Below, in pieces: positions 43,145 to 52,436 of a stretch of 64,000 nucleotides of DNA (position 1 is the stretch's first letter; each line of letters opens with the position of its first letter). The DNA is from Chloroflexus sp. MS-G. GTDB taxonomy: Bacteria > Chloroflexota > Chloroflexia > Chloroflexales > Chloroflexaceae. Made by a program: the position numbers and the translations under genes. Under the pieces are notes generated by a model that worked only from the letters and a program-made list of their open reading frames with translations, was not told the origin of the DNA and did no database searches. Location: the NCBI RefSeq assembly GCF_000735195.1, contig NZ_JPIM01000009.1, positions 1 through 64,000 of the forward strand, given 5' to 3'.

Positions 43145-46100
43145 ATGGCTCAACCACCTTTTGTCTTCAAGCGAGGCCCTGCTCAGCGTTCCTACTTCTT
43201 CACAGGTTTCATTGTTACCCTCATCCTCAGCCTCCTTTTCAGCGCAGTCATGTCGGTGTTTGCGGCAGGAACTCTCACCGTTCAGGTATATCTTGACAGT
43301 AATCGCAACGGCACCTTCGACAGTGGTGAAACTGGGATCGGCGGTATCTTGGTCTCGGTCTATTCTGCTGAAAGCGTGATCGTTGGTCTGAATACAACCG
43401 ACAGCAGTGGGCAAGTGGTCTTTCCCTCATTACCCGACGGCAACTATCGCATTGAAATAAGTAACCTCGGCGCCCGTGTTGTCTCTGTACCAGGAAATGA
43501 TAATCCTGGCCTCCTCTCATTTGTGACTATTTCGGGAGGCGCTGTCACCCAACGAATTGGCCTGCGTGAGCTTGACGGTGGTTCGGTAGATACCGGTGCT
43601 CCCGCTGGGACTCGTAGTATCTCGGTGCGAGTCTGGGATGACAGTGACGCCGATGGGATTCAGGATGCTGGCGAACCGTCATTCAGTGGTCTGCCGGTAC
43701 GCCTGGTTGATAGCCTGGGCAATACTGTTGCCGGGCCGGTGAACACCGACGCTCTTGGGCGTGCAATCTTCAACACTGCCCCCACTGGCGCCGGCTACCG
43801 TGTGCGTATTCTGGCGACTAACATTCCAGCCGGCTACATTCTAACCCAAGCCTTTGTGAACGATGGCGATCCAAACCCAACCATTCGCGACTCGAATGCA
43901 GTATTGGTCGGCGGGAATGTCGAAGCAACGCTGCCCAATACCGGACGCGGGGTCAACATTGACAGTGTTGATATCGGTTTCACCCGCGGGGCAGTAAGTG
44001 GCTTCATCTGGCGCGACAACAACCGCAACGGCCTCTGGGAAAGTGGTGAACCAAGATTGAATGGGATCACAGTTCAGTTAGTAGATACGAATACCTCTAC
44101 AGTAATCAGTACCACTACCACGCGCCAGCGGATCGGATCGACCCAGCCTGAAGAGGGTGGTATTTTTGTCTTCCCCAGTTTGCCGCTGACGACAACCTAC
44201 CAGGTTGTGATACCCAATAGCCAGTTTGCCAGCGGTGCCCCGCTCTTCGGCGCGGCGAATTCAACGAATGCTTCAGGTGGTGATGTGGGTTCACCAGATG
44301 GAATACCCGGTTCAAGTAATGTAACCGGGCCGGTTCTCACTGTAAATGCCACGACGAATGTCTATTCCAACCAACGTTTTGGCTTCTATAAGGGCGTCGT
44401 GGGCGACTTCGTCTGGCTTGACGATGATAGTGATGGAAATCAAGACCCTGGTGAACTTGGGGTGAACGGTGTCATTGTCTTTGTTGATAGCAACAGTAAT
44501 GGCATCCGAGACAGCGGCGAACTCTTTACCGTTACTATCAATAACCCAAACAATGGTCAACCTGGCTACTACCTGTTCGATGATTTACCCCTAGGCAGTA
44601 GCTATCGTATTGCCCTTGATCCGGACAACTTCAAACCCGGTGGTGCATTGGTCGGTTTGGGCAATTCGACCGGAACTGCGGCTACGAACGTCAACGGTGA
44701 CCGCTATGTCTATCGTAACTCGAGCTCACTAAGTGCAGGTTCACCAGAAGATACTGGGGTTGATTTTGGTATGACACGAGCCAGTATCGGTAATCTAGTT
44801 TTTGAAGACGCAAATGGCAACGGTGTTTACGATACTGGTGAGCCAACTATTTCAGGTGTTACCGTCAGAGCGTACCGGGCAAGTAATGACACTCTGCTTG
44901 GCACAACAACCAGCGGTGCAGGCGGAATATACACTCTCCCTGGAATACCTGCTGAAGAAATCTACGTGACGTTCGATCTCGCAACTGCCGGTGCGGGTTA
45001 TATTGGATTTGTCGGTAGTCTGCGTCCAACCGGTACTACCGTTGATCCAACTGAAGCAACGTACACCAACTACAGTGATTTGACAGCCAACGTCGGTGGT
45101 GATGTCTGGCGTACCGATACTTTTACACCAGTTCTGAATACACCTAACAACGGTATTGATGCTGGATTCTACCGACCGGTGCGTATCGTTGTGCGGGTCT
45201 TCGGCGAGACGGTGACGATCAACAATACACGAGATGGTGGCGAACCCGGAATTAGTGGCGTCACCGTTCAGGTCACAGGCACTGAATCCCAGACTCTAAC
45301 GACGAATGTTGGTGGAGAAGCCATCTTTAATCTGCGCCCCGGTTCATACACAGTGACGGTGACGACACCTGCAGGGTATCAGCGTTCGCCTGGCAATAGT
45401 GGTAGTCTGAGCTTCACTAATCTGGCCAGCCAGGCGGTACAAAATGCCGAATTTGGCTACTACCGACCAGGAAGCATTAGCGGTATCGCCTTCTTCGATG
45501 CGAATGGTGATGGTCTGGCCAACAGTGGTGAACCACGAATGCGTAACGTGACGGTTGAGTTGATCGACTCTTCAAACACTGTCGTTGACACCAGAACCAC
45601 AAATACCAGTGGTGCCTATACCTTCACCGGTATTCTACCTAGTAACTATACAGTACGGTTTACGAATCCCGATACGACGAATTATGAATTTATCACCGGC
45701 GGTGATAGCGATGTTACGACCGCAGGGAATGTAGCTACCAGTAGCACAGGCACCTTAACGGTACCTTACAACGGTTCACTTACCAACATTGATGCCGGCT
45801 TCCGCGGTCGGACAACGGTCAGTGGTCGAATTTTTGAGGATAACAATGCCGACAATCTGCAAGATGCAGGTGATACTAACTTGAGCGGTGCAACCGTTAC
45901 TCTAACGGTCACTGCTAATCTGACGAACCTGGTAGCGACCTACCAGGCCACTATAAGTACGCCAGCACCTAATTATGCCTTCAACAACCTGCCCGGTGGC
46001 AACGGTGTAACCTATACTGTCAGCTTTGCACCACCTTCTACAGCTTATATCGCCAGTGATGCAAATGTGGGCAGCGATGATACTATCGATAGTGATGGCC

Positions 46101-49100
46101 CGATCGTCACAATCACTAATCCGACTGCTGGTGGAACGATTACTAATGTTGATCAGGGTTACTTCCGGAACGTCACCATTACAGCCCGTGTTTTCCGAGA
46201 ACTCTCAGCCGGGCGTAACAATCAGTGGGATAGCGGTGAAAATGGGATTGTCGGTGTCCGTGTGTTCCTGGAACAAGGTGGAACACCCGTGCTTACTGGA
46301 ACAACGACGACTGGTGGCCTGGTCACTTTCACTGCTCGTCCCGGCTCCTACTTCCTCAATGTTGACGAAAGCTCAACCCCGCTCAGTGGTTTGTTGCCTT
46401 CTTCGGGGTCAACCGCCGCAATTCCGGTAGTCGGCTCACCTCTCACCAGTGGGGGCAGTTCACTGACCCAAACTAGCCCGCCCGGAACAACCAATGTGTT
46501 TGGCTTCTACACTTTTGGAACGGTTAGCGGACGGGTATTCTTCGATGGCAAGAATGCACCGGCTGATAATTCAGCCAGTGGTGAGCCGGGGATCATTGGG
46601 GTCACAGTACGCCTGCTGAACACATCAGATGTGCAAGTCGGTATAGCCACAACCGATACCAACGGTAATTTCACCATTAACAACGTTGAAGGTGGAAGTT
46701 ACCGGCTGGAGTTTGTCAACCCCAATGCAGCTAATTTCAGCTTTGTGGCCGCTAATACGGGTGATAACAACGTTGCCAGCATTGTGAGCAATAATGGTCG
46801 AACTGATCTATTTACCGTTACCGACGGCCAAACAACGAGCCGGTCGGCCGCGCTGATTGGGAATAGCACAGTCAACGGGATCACCTTCGTTGACCAGGCC
46901 TATGACGGCCAGCGCACCGGCGATCCGGCGCTCGCCAACGTAACCGTCACGCTGACGGCGACGGTCGCGCTGCCTAATCTGAATACCACCATCACGCGCA
47001 GCGCCACCACTAACAGTACCGGCAATTACAGCTTTGGCGGGCTACCCGGTGGAACGGGGGCGGTCACCTTCACGCTGAGCTTCACCCCACCTGCGGCAAC
47101 GCCACCCTACCAGGTAACGCAGGCCGATGTGGGAGATGATGCGACCGACAGTGATAGCCCTGCCGCCCTGACCGATCAGGCGCTCGGCGTGGGAACAACC
47201 GAAAGCCGTGACCAGGGCTACTACCAGAACGTGACGGTACAGGCACGGGTGTTCCACGAGACGGTGACGATTAACAATACCTTTGAGACCGGTGAAGCTG
47301 GTCTGCGGGCGGTCACCGTGAACGTGAGTGGGCCGGTGTCAGGTTCGCAGGCAACCGACCTCTCAGGTCTAGTGACCTTCAGTGGCCCGCCCGGCATCTA
47401 CACGTTCAGCGTTCCTACCGACCCATCTGGGTATACCCGTTCGCCGGGGAACAGCGGCACGGCAGCCACGGCGTTGGTGCTCAGTGGTGCAACTGCACCA
47501 GCAGTCCCGTTTGGCTACTACCGCCGGGCACAGATCAACGGTACCGTCTGGTTCGACACCAACAGCAACGGCATTTTTGATAGCGGTGAGCCGGGGATGG
47601 AGAATGTTTCGGTGCGCCTCGTTGGGAATAATAGCGGCCCCGGCACTCCGGTGACGACCAACAGTAGTGGAGCATTCACTATCACCGGTATTGAGCCGAC
47701 CGGTTTGACCAATACCAGCTATCAGCTCTGCTTTACTGCACCAACAGGATTTGTCTTCACTACTAAAGGTAGTACGCTGACGACCGATAACAATAGTGAT
47801 GCCAACCCTAGCGGTTGCACCGATAGCTTTACCATCGCTTCAGATGCGAACATCACTTACATTGATGCCGGTCTGCGTGGCGCCCTATCAATTGGTGATC
47901 TCGTTTGGGAAGACACCAATGGCAACGGCATTCAAGATACCGGCGAACAGGCGCTGGAGAATGTGACGATTGTCATCCAGGTTCAAACCAACAGCGGTGT
48001 CATCAACAGTACTAATCCATCGTTCACCTTTACGACCACCTCAACCAGTGCCAGTGGCCTATCTCCAAACTATTCAATCGGCAACATTCCACCTGGTAGT
48101 ACGGTTACTATTCAGTCGGTAAGCCGCTTCGGATATCTCTTAACCACGGCCAATCAAGGTGGGAACCCGGCAACTGATAGTAACGCCGTTGGTTCGTCAT
48201 TGACGCTTACGGCCAATGATGCAACCATTGACTTCGGTTTGTACCGGACAACGGCGATTGGGAATCTGGTCTGGTATGACGTGAACGGGAATGGAGTGCG
48301 TGATACCGGTGAGCCTGGTATTCCGAATTTGACCATCGCTCTGCGCGATGCGGCCGGAAATACGATCACGTCAACGCAGACGCTAGGCGATGGCAGCTAT
48401 GCCTTTAGTAACCTGGCACCGGGTAGTTACTCGTTGCGTCTGACCATACCTGCCGGTTACGCCACCACTAATAACGGGAGCGGTTCGATCAGTGTTGACG
48501 ACGACAATGACTTCCGCACCGATGGCACAACTGTCAACTTTACCGTTGCCAGTGGTCAGGCCCTCGGTAGTGTTGATGCCGGACTACGCGGGACTGGGAG
48601 CGTGAGCGGTATCGCATGGTTTGACACTAATGAAAATAACGTTCGCGATCCTGGAGAAACGGATCGCGTGAGCGGGGTTCGCGTGACGGTGACCTTCACA
48701 CCAACCTTGTTACCAGCTTTCCCGCAGACAATTCAGGTCGCGACTGATACGAATGGCGCTTACAATGTAACCAATCTGCCACCCGGTGAGGTTACTGTGA
48801 CCTTTACCAACCTGGCTGGTTACCTACCGGCGCAGCCAAATGTCGGCGGTGATGATACCATCGACAGTGATGGCCCGGTAGTATCCTTCACGTTGGGAGC
48901 TGGACAGAATGCGGTTGTGGACATGGGTTATTACCGACGGGTTCTGGTCTATCTCCCATTAACGATGGTACAGGTACCGCCAGATTTGATCGTGAGCATC
49001 CAGGCCACACCGGCCAATCCGAATCTCAACACGCCGGTTACGTATCAGATCACGGTTACCAACGTTGGTCGCGAACCGGCCAGCAACTTCTGGGTAGACC

Positions 49101-49438
49101 TCTATGTCAATCCGCGACGCCCACCAGAGGTCAACGAGCGCTGGAATGATCTGTCACGGCAAGGATTGGCCTGGTTCTTCGATGGCACGCTCCAGCCTGG
49201 CGAAAGTGTGACGTTGAACAGTCGGCCACGGAGTTCGACCAACCCATTCGGCTACGATCCAGCCACCAGTTCGCCAACCTGGAACGGGCGGCTGCCTCCG
49301 GGACGCAATACTATCTATGTATACGTAGATAGCTGGAACCGTGACGAGTCTGGTAACGTGCGTTCGCCATTTGGCGCTGTAGAAGAAGTCAACGAGACCA
49401 ATAATCGGGCCGAAATAACCATCGTTGTTTCAGAGTAG
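43145..49438 (+). CDS. giant secreted adhesin-like protein with 16 SdrD/Cna-B-type domains and a CARDB-like end
   Basis: A 2097-residue exported protein. A signal segment (FTGFIVTLILSLLFSAVMSV) ends at FAAG. Sixteen successive beta domains of the SdrD-B/Cna-B type follow; each begins with a calcium-loop-like motif such as YLDSNRNGTFDSGETG, WDDSDADGIQDAGEPS or WYDVNGNGVRDTGEPG and holds a GxYxFxxLPxG strand. Domains 6-8, 9-11 and 12-13 form a three-type super-repeat (see findings). After the last domain come VYLPLTM and a CARDB-like domain (DLIVSIQATPANPNLNTPVTY...). No sortase motif or C-terminal membrane helix is present. It is probably a cell-surface or sheath/adhesion protein. ATG 43145 (weak GGAAG) is preferred to 43130. 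Confidence 0.9.
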   Translation: MAQPPFVFKRGPAQRSYFFTGFIVTLILSLLFSAVMSVFAAGTLTVQVYLDSNRNGTFDSGETGIGGILVSVYSAESVIVGLNTTDSSGQVVFPSLPDGNYRIEISNLGARVVSVPGNDNPGLLSFVTISGGAVTQRIGLRELDGGSVDTGAPAGTRSISVRVWDDSDADGIQDAGEPSFSGLPVRLVDSLGNTVAGPVNTDALGRAIFNTAPTGAGYRVRILATNIPAGYILTQAFVNDGDPNPTIRDSNAVLVGGNVEATLPNTGRGVNIDSVDIGFTRGAVSGFIWRDNNRNGLWESGEPRLNGITVQLVDTNTSTVISTTTTRQRIGSTQPEEGGIFVFPSLPLTTTYQVVIPNSQFASGAPLFGAANSTNASGGDVGSPDGIPGSSNVTGPVLTVNATTNVYSNQRFGFYKGVVGDFVWLDDDSDGNQDPGELGVNGVIVFVDSNSNGIRDSGELFTVTINNPNNGQPGYYLFDDLPLGSSYRIALDPDNFKPGGALVGLGNSTGTAATNVNGDRYVYRNSSSLSAGSPEDTGVDFGMTRASIGNLVFEDANGNGVYDTGEPTISGVTVRAYRASNDTLLGTTTSGAGGIYTLPGIPAEEIYVTFDLATAGAGYIGFVGSLRPTGTTVDPTEATYTNYSDLTANVGGDVWRTDTFTPVLNTPNNGIDAGFYRPVRIVVRVFGETVTINNTRDGGEPGISGVTVQVTGTESQTLTTNVGGEAIFNLRPGSYTVTVTTPAGYQRSPGNSGSLSFTNLASQAVQNAEFGYYRPGSISGIAFFDANGDGLANSGEPRMRNVTVELIDSSNTVVDTRTTNTSGAYTFTGILPSNYTVRFTNPDTTNYEFITGGDSDVTTAGNVATSSTGTLTVPYNGSLTNIDAGFRGRTTVSGRIFEDNNADNLQDAGDTNLSGATVTLTVTANLTNLVATYQATISTPAPNYAFNNLPGGNGVTYTVSFAPPSTAYIASDANVGSDDTIDSDGPIVTITNPTAGGTITNVDQGYFRNVTITARVFRELSAGRNNQWDSGENGIVGVRVFLEQGGTPVLTGTTTTGGLVTFTARPGSYFLNVDESSTPLSGLLPSSGSTAAIPVVGSPLTSGGSSLTQTSPPGTTNVFGFYTFGTVSGRVFFDGKNAPADNSASGEPGIIGVTVRLLNTSDVQVGIATTDTNGNFTINNVEGGSYRLEFVNPNAANFSFVAANTGDNNVASIVSNNGRTDLFTVTDGQTTSRSAALIGNSTVNGITFVDQAYDGQRTGDPALANVTVTLTATVALPNLNTTITRSATTNSTGNYSFGGLPGGTGAVTFTLSFTPPAATPPYQVTQADVGDDATDSDSPAALTDQALGVGTTESRDQGYYQNVTVQARVFHETVTINNTFETGEAGLRAVTVNVSGPVSGSQATDLSGLVTFSGPPGIYTFSVPTDPSGYTRSPGNSGTAATALVLSGATAPAVPFGYYRRAQINGTVWFDTNSNGIFDSGEPGMENVSVRLVGNNSGPGTPVTTNSSGAFTITGIEPTGLTNTSYQLCFTAPTGFVFTTKGSTLTTDNNSDANPSGCTDSFTIASDANITYIDAGLRGALSIGDLVWEDTNGNGIQDTGEQALENVTIVIQVQTNSGVINSTNPSFTFTTTSTSASGLSPNYSIGNIPPGSTVTIQSVSRFGYLLTTANQGGNPATDSNAVGSSLTLTANDATIDFGLYRTTAIGNLVWYDVNGNGVRDTGEPGIPNLTIALRDAAGNTITSTQTLGDGSYAFSNLAPGSYSLRLTIPAGYATTNNGSGSISVDDDNDFRTDGTTVNFTVASGQALGSVDAGLRGTGSVSGIAWFDTNENNVRDPGETDRVSGVRVTVTFTPTLLPAFPQTIQVATDTNGAYNVTNLPPGEVTVTFTNLAGYLPAQPNVGGDDTIDSDGPVVSFTLGAGQNAVVDMGYYRRVLVYLPLTMVQVPPDLIVSIQATPANPNLNTPVTYQITVTNVGREPASNFWVDLYVNPRRPPEVNERWNDLSRQGLAWFFDGTLQPGESVTLNSRPRSSTNPFGYDPATSSPTWNGRLPPGRNTIYVYVDSWNRDESGNVRSPFGAVEEVNETNNRAEITIVVSE

Positions 49439-49448
49439 CGCTGCAATA

Positions 49449-49489
49449 GTGGAAAAACCTGCAATGTAACTTGGTGCAGGTTTTTCCAC
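49449..49489 (+). terminator. 15-bp perfect stem terminator after the adhesin gene
   Basis: GTGGAAAAACCTGCA, 11-base loop, TGCAGGTTTTTCCAC, 10 bp after the stop codon. The arms embed the A/T tract, so it could work in both directions. Confidence 0.85.
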
Positions 49490-49593
49490 CTGGACAAGTA
49501 AAGGAATTCGCGATATTGTTGTCATACAAGACGTGGCGATGACTGCCTGCGCCAGCCACACCGACAATACTATGAATGGGTAAGGAGTTGCTT

Positions 49594-50436
49594 ATGCAAC
49601 GACGAATGATCAGCTACAGCATGATGATCAGCGGCCTGATCGCAATGGTGATAGGATTTACCCTCCTGCCGCTCCCGGCTCAATCAACCGCTGCTCCGGC
49701 GCTGCAACCGTCGCCACGCCCAACATTGCCACCGCCGGTTCTTGTTCCGGCAACACCAACACCACTGCCGATGGGTCGGGTAACCGGAACAATTATTGAT
49801 CTGCGAACCAATGCTCCAGCAGCCGGTATTGCTGTTCAGATTGGTGAGGCGTTAGTTTACAGTGATGGCAATGGTAATTATGACCGCTGGGTAGAATCGG
49901 GGTATTATCGGCTTGCTCTTAACTTGAACCCAGACCAGGGTTCGCCCGCTCAGCCGCCATTGGAGATTGCAGTCGGGCCTGGCGATACGGTTGTGGTACA
50001 CCTCTTTTTCACCAGCCCGGCGCCAAATACGGCAGTTTTGCCCGACCTGACAATCGAAGCACCGACCGCAGAACCGGCACCACAACCAGTCGTTGTTCCG
50101 GCTTTGCCTGAGCCTGTGCCTGAAACGATGCCACCAAAGTTACCGTACACCGGTATCGCTACAGATGCTGATACTGTACCGGCAACGGCTATCGATCAGC
50201 AGCCGACACGGCTGCCGCGCACCGCAGCAACCGCACCATTCAATGCCCAGTTCTGGTTTATCCTTAGCATTATCTTGCTAGCAGGTGGCCTGGGCCTACA
50301 GTTCTGGCCAGCACGCCGATCATCACAGCCGGTATCTACTAACGACCGTCTCTTATCAACACTACTGATTACACCTCCGTCTGAGTCTCGTGAAGAGCTG
50401 TTGCGTAAACTCCTAACCGCTCCAGAAGATCACTAA
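49594..50436 (+). CDS. membrane-anchored Pro-rich protein with LPYTG and LPRTA motifs
   Basis: A 280-residue exported protein. Signal or anchor helix at about 8-28, Pro-rich linker (PSPRPTLPPPVLVPATPTP), a carboxypeptidase-regulatory-like beta domain at about 55-130 (GRVTGTIIDLRTNAPAAGIA), a second Pro/Glu-rich linker, LPYTG at 183-187 and LPRTA at 207-211. The latter is followed by a membrane helix (FWFILSIILLAGGLGLQFW) and the basic ARRSS, the layout of a sortase sorting signal; but about 45 more residues follow the helix, unlike typical substrates. TAAGGAG precedes ATG 49594; the frame from 49576 is rejected. It may accompany the giant surface protein. Confidence 0.82.
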   Translation: MQRRMISYSMMISGLIAMVIGFTLLPLPAQSTAAPALQPSPRPTLPPPVLVPATPTPLPMGRVTGTIIDLRTNAPAAGIAVQIGEALVYSDGNGNYDRWVESGYYRLALNLNPDQGSPAQPPLEIAVGPGDTVVVHLFFTSPAPNTAVLPDLTIEAPTAEPAPQPVVVPALPEPVPETMPPKLPYTGIATDADTVPATAIDQQPTRLPRTAATAPFNAQFWFILSIILLAGGLGLQFWPARRSSQPVSTNDRLLSTLLITPPSESREELLRKLLTAPEDH

Positions 50437-50538
50437 GCGGTTACAGGTATTGAATACGAATGAGCCATCGCACGCAGCAATAGAACCTTATGGGGGCAGG
50501 TTTTGAACTCGCTCCTATTGGTGCGGCAATAAATAAAT

Positions 50539-50569
50539 GAGGGAAGAGACCGTTGCAGTCTCTTCCCTC
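50539..50569. terminator. bidirectional terminator between LPxTG-like gene and ADH operon
   Basis: GAGGGAAGAGAC, 7-base loop, GTCTCTTCCCTC, between convergent stop codons at 50436 and 50590. Confidence 0.8.
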
Positions 50570-50589
50570 ACTCCATATCCGCTCATTCC

Positions 50590-51633
50590 TTATGGTACAA
50601 TCACCGCCCTGCCAGCAATTCGTCGATGCTTGAAATCGTCAATTGCCTGGTTGATCTGCTCAAGGCGGTATTGTTGACCATAGAGCTTTACTCGTCCTTC
50701 TGCATTAAGCTCCATCAGTTCAACCAGCTCGACGTAATTACCGACCAGACTTCCCTCAATTGCAATCTCGGTGATGATCATATGGACAGTAGGTACGTGG
50801 ATCGCACCGCCATACCCAACGACAAAATGGGTTCCACCCTGACGCAGCATCTGCCATGAGATCTGCTCAGCACCCAATTCGCCGACAAAATCAATTACCA
50901 CATGGGCGCCACCGTGTGTTAAGTCCTTGACCTCCTGTACGACTGTATCAGTCCCATCGAGGACGTAGTGCGCTCCCAAATCACGGGCTAGTTTACGGGC
51001 CGCCTCCGAGCGATCAACAGCGATAATTCGCGCTCCACATAGTTCTCGTACTGATTGCAAGGCAATGTGACCGAGGCCGCCAACGCCAAGGATCACACAG
51101 TACTGACCGGGATTCAACTTGCGTGCCGCTTTTTTAGCCACGCGATAAGCAGTGATCCCGGCATCAGCCAACGGTGCTACATCGACCGGAGCGACATTTG
51201 GATTGAGTTTGATGAGCGCTCGTTCGTTCGTCAACATGTACTCGGCGAAACCACCATCGCAGTTGAGGCCAGGGAAGCTGCCATGTTCGCAGTACATATC
51301 TTCGCCGCGCCGACAGCCAAGGCAGATACCGCATGACCGCAAGGGATGACAAATGACCGGATCACCGACTTTGACCGAGGTCACACCAGGACCAACTTCC
51401 TCGACCCACCCTGCATTCTCGTGACCGAGAATGTAAGGCAGCAAAGTTCGTTGTGGATCCTGTATATCCTTCCAGACCCCCTCAATGATGTGAAGATCGG
51501 TACGACAGAGACCGGCTGCGCCGATACGGACAATCACCTCACCGGGCTTTGTAATCTGGGGTGGCGGTACCTCTTCGAGCTGAAGTTGGACGTTGAGATG
51601 TTCATCGTACTCGTGCAGACGGGCAGCACGCAT
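50590..51633 (-). CDS. zinc-dependent alcohol dehydrogenase
   Basis: A 347-residue medium-chain NAD(P)-dependent alcohol dehydrogenase. Catalytic-zinc ligands lie in GLCRTDLH (Cys near 42) and GHENAGWVEEVG (His/Glu near 68); structural-zinc cysteines in CGICLGCRRGEDMYC near 98-112; the cofactor loop is GVGGLGHIALQ near 177. It resembles the propanol-preferring type and, by its operon order, the dehydrogenase downstream of propane-monooxygenase genes. GAGAGGA precedes ATG 51633 and lies inside the longer frame from 51654, so the shorter form is used. It is 13 bp after the DUF59 gene: third in the operon. Confidence 0.93.
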   Translation of the reverse strand: MRAARLHEYDEHLNVQLQLEEVPPPQITKPGEVIVRIGAAGLCRTDLHIIEGVWKDIQDPQRTLLPYILGHENAGWVEEVGPGVTSVKVGDPVICHPLRSCGICLGCRRGEDMYCEHGSFPGLNCDGGFAEYMLTNERALIKLNPNVAPVDVAPLADAGITAYRVAKKAARKLNPGQYCVILGVGGLGHIALQSVRELCGARIIAVDRSEAARKLARDLGAHYVLDGTDTVVQEVKDLTHGGAHVVIDFVGELGAEQISWQMLRQGGTHFVVGYGGAIHVPTVHMIITEIAIEGSLVGNYVELVELMELNAEGRVKLYGQQYRLEQINQAIDDFKHRRIAGRAVIVP

Positions 51634-51646
51634 AGGAATATCCTCT

Positions 51647-52423
51647 CTATTCAATCATCAGGCGATCACCAACGCTGGAATAGTCGTATTGCCGTTCCGG
51701 GAAGAACTGTGTCCTCAGCAGTCCTTCGCAGAGGCTGGTGTTGAAGGCAATATTAAGACGAGCCGAACGTGAGTAGCGCAGGTAAGCCGGCAGATCGGCT
51801 TCTGCGATTGGTTGATCTGTGACAGTTGTGAATAGTCGTACATCAACATTCATTGCCAGATGCAGTCGGCGCCGCTTGTGGAGATACCGTTGTAAATCAG
51901 CCGCGGCCAATGGAATACGCTGAGGAGGTGTCGCCTGCACAAGCAAGTCTTCCCCAGCTACCATTACATCACCAATACGCAAACCGAGAATGGTTGCATC
52001 GCTTAAGCCGACCTGTCGCATTCGACGGATTAAGACATCCTGGCGTGCTAGAAAACCTTTGACGATGAATGTGTAGCGCAACGCCTCAAGATCAGCCTGG
52101 TGATCGACATCGTCCGGAAACGTTTCAACAAAACTTCGTCCAGTATTAATCCCGCTGTTTATCTCATCAGCGAGGCAATTGTTGCGAACGAGAACCGTGA
52201 CCTGATGTACCCCTGGGATCTGCCCGACCTCGTGGCGGATGTCTTGTGACATCATAAAAACGAAGTTGGGCGCGCACCAGAAGGTTGGTACTGTATAGAT
52301 CACAGTTACATGTCCTTCTGCGATATGCACTTCGTTGACGAACCCCAATTCGGTGATCGGGGTGTCGAGTTCGGGATCATAGACCTCTGACAGGGCGTGA
52401 TAAATCTCGGCAACCGTCGGCAT
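51647..52423 (-). CDS. DUF59/MIP18-type metal-sulfur cluster assembly protein with C-terminal extension
   Basis: A 258-residue protein. Residues 1-95 are a DUF59/MIP18 domain (YDPELDTPITELGFV, then PTFWCAPNFVFMMSQDI with the conserved cysteine). Family members help insert iron-sulfur or other metal centres. The remaining 160 residues match no domain I recognise. The same fusion-type gene sits between an amidohydrolase and an alcohol dehydrogenase in actinobacterial propane-monooxygenase operons. AAAGGGGG precedes ATG 52423; the frame from 52462 overlaps the amidohydrolase. Middle gene of a tight operon, 13-bp gaps on both sides. Confidence 0.85.
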   Translation of the reverse strand: MPTVAEIYHALSEVYDPELDTPITELGFVNEVHIAEGHVTVIYTVPTFWCAPNFVFMMSQDIRHEVGQIPGVHQVTVLVRNNCLADEINSGINTGRSFVETFPDDVDHQADLEALRYTFIVKGFLARQDVLIRRMRQVGLSDATILGLRIGDVMVAGEDLLVQATPPQRIPLAAADLQRYLHKRRRLHLAMNVDVRLFTTVTDQPIAEADLPAYLRYSRSARLNIAFNTSLCEGLLRTQFFPERQYDYSSVGDRLMIE

Positions 52424-52436
52424 CTGCAACCCCCTT

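Noticed and set aside
46026..46430. 134-codon frame inside the adhesin gene
   Set aside because: It is a shadow of the 2097-residue gene in another frame, without its own start signal.
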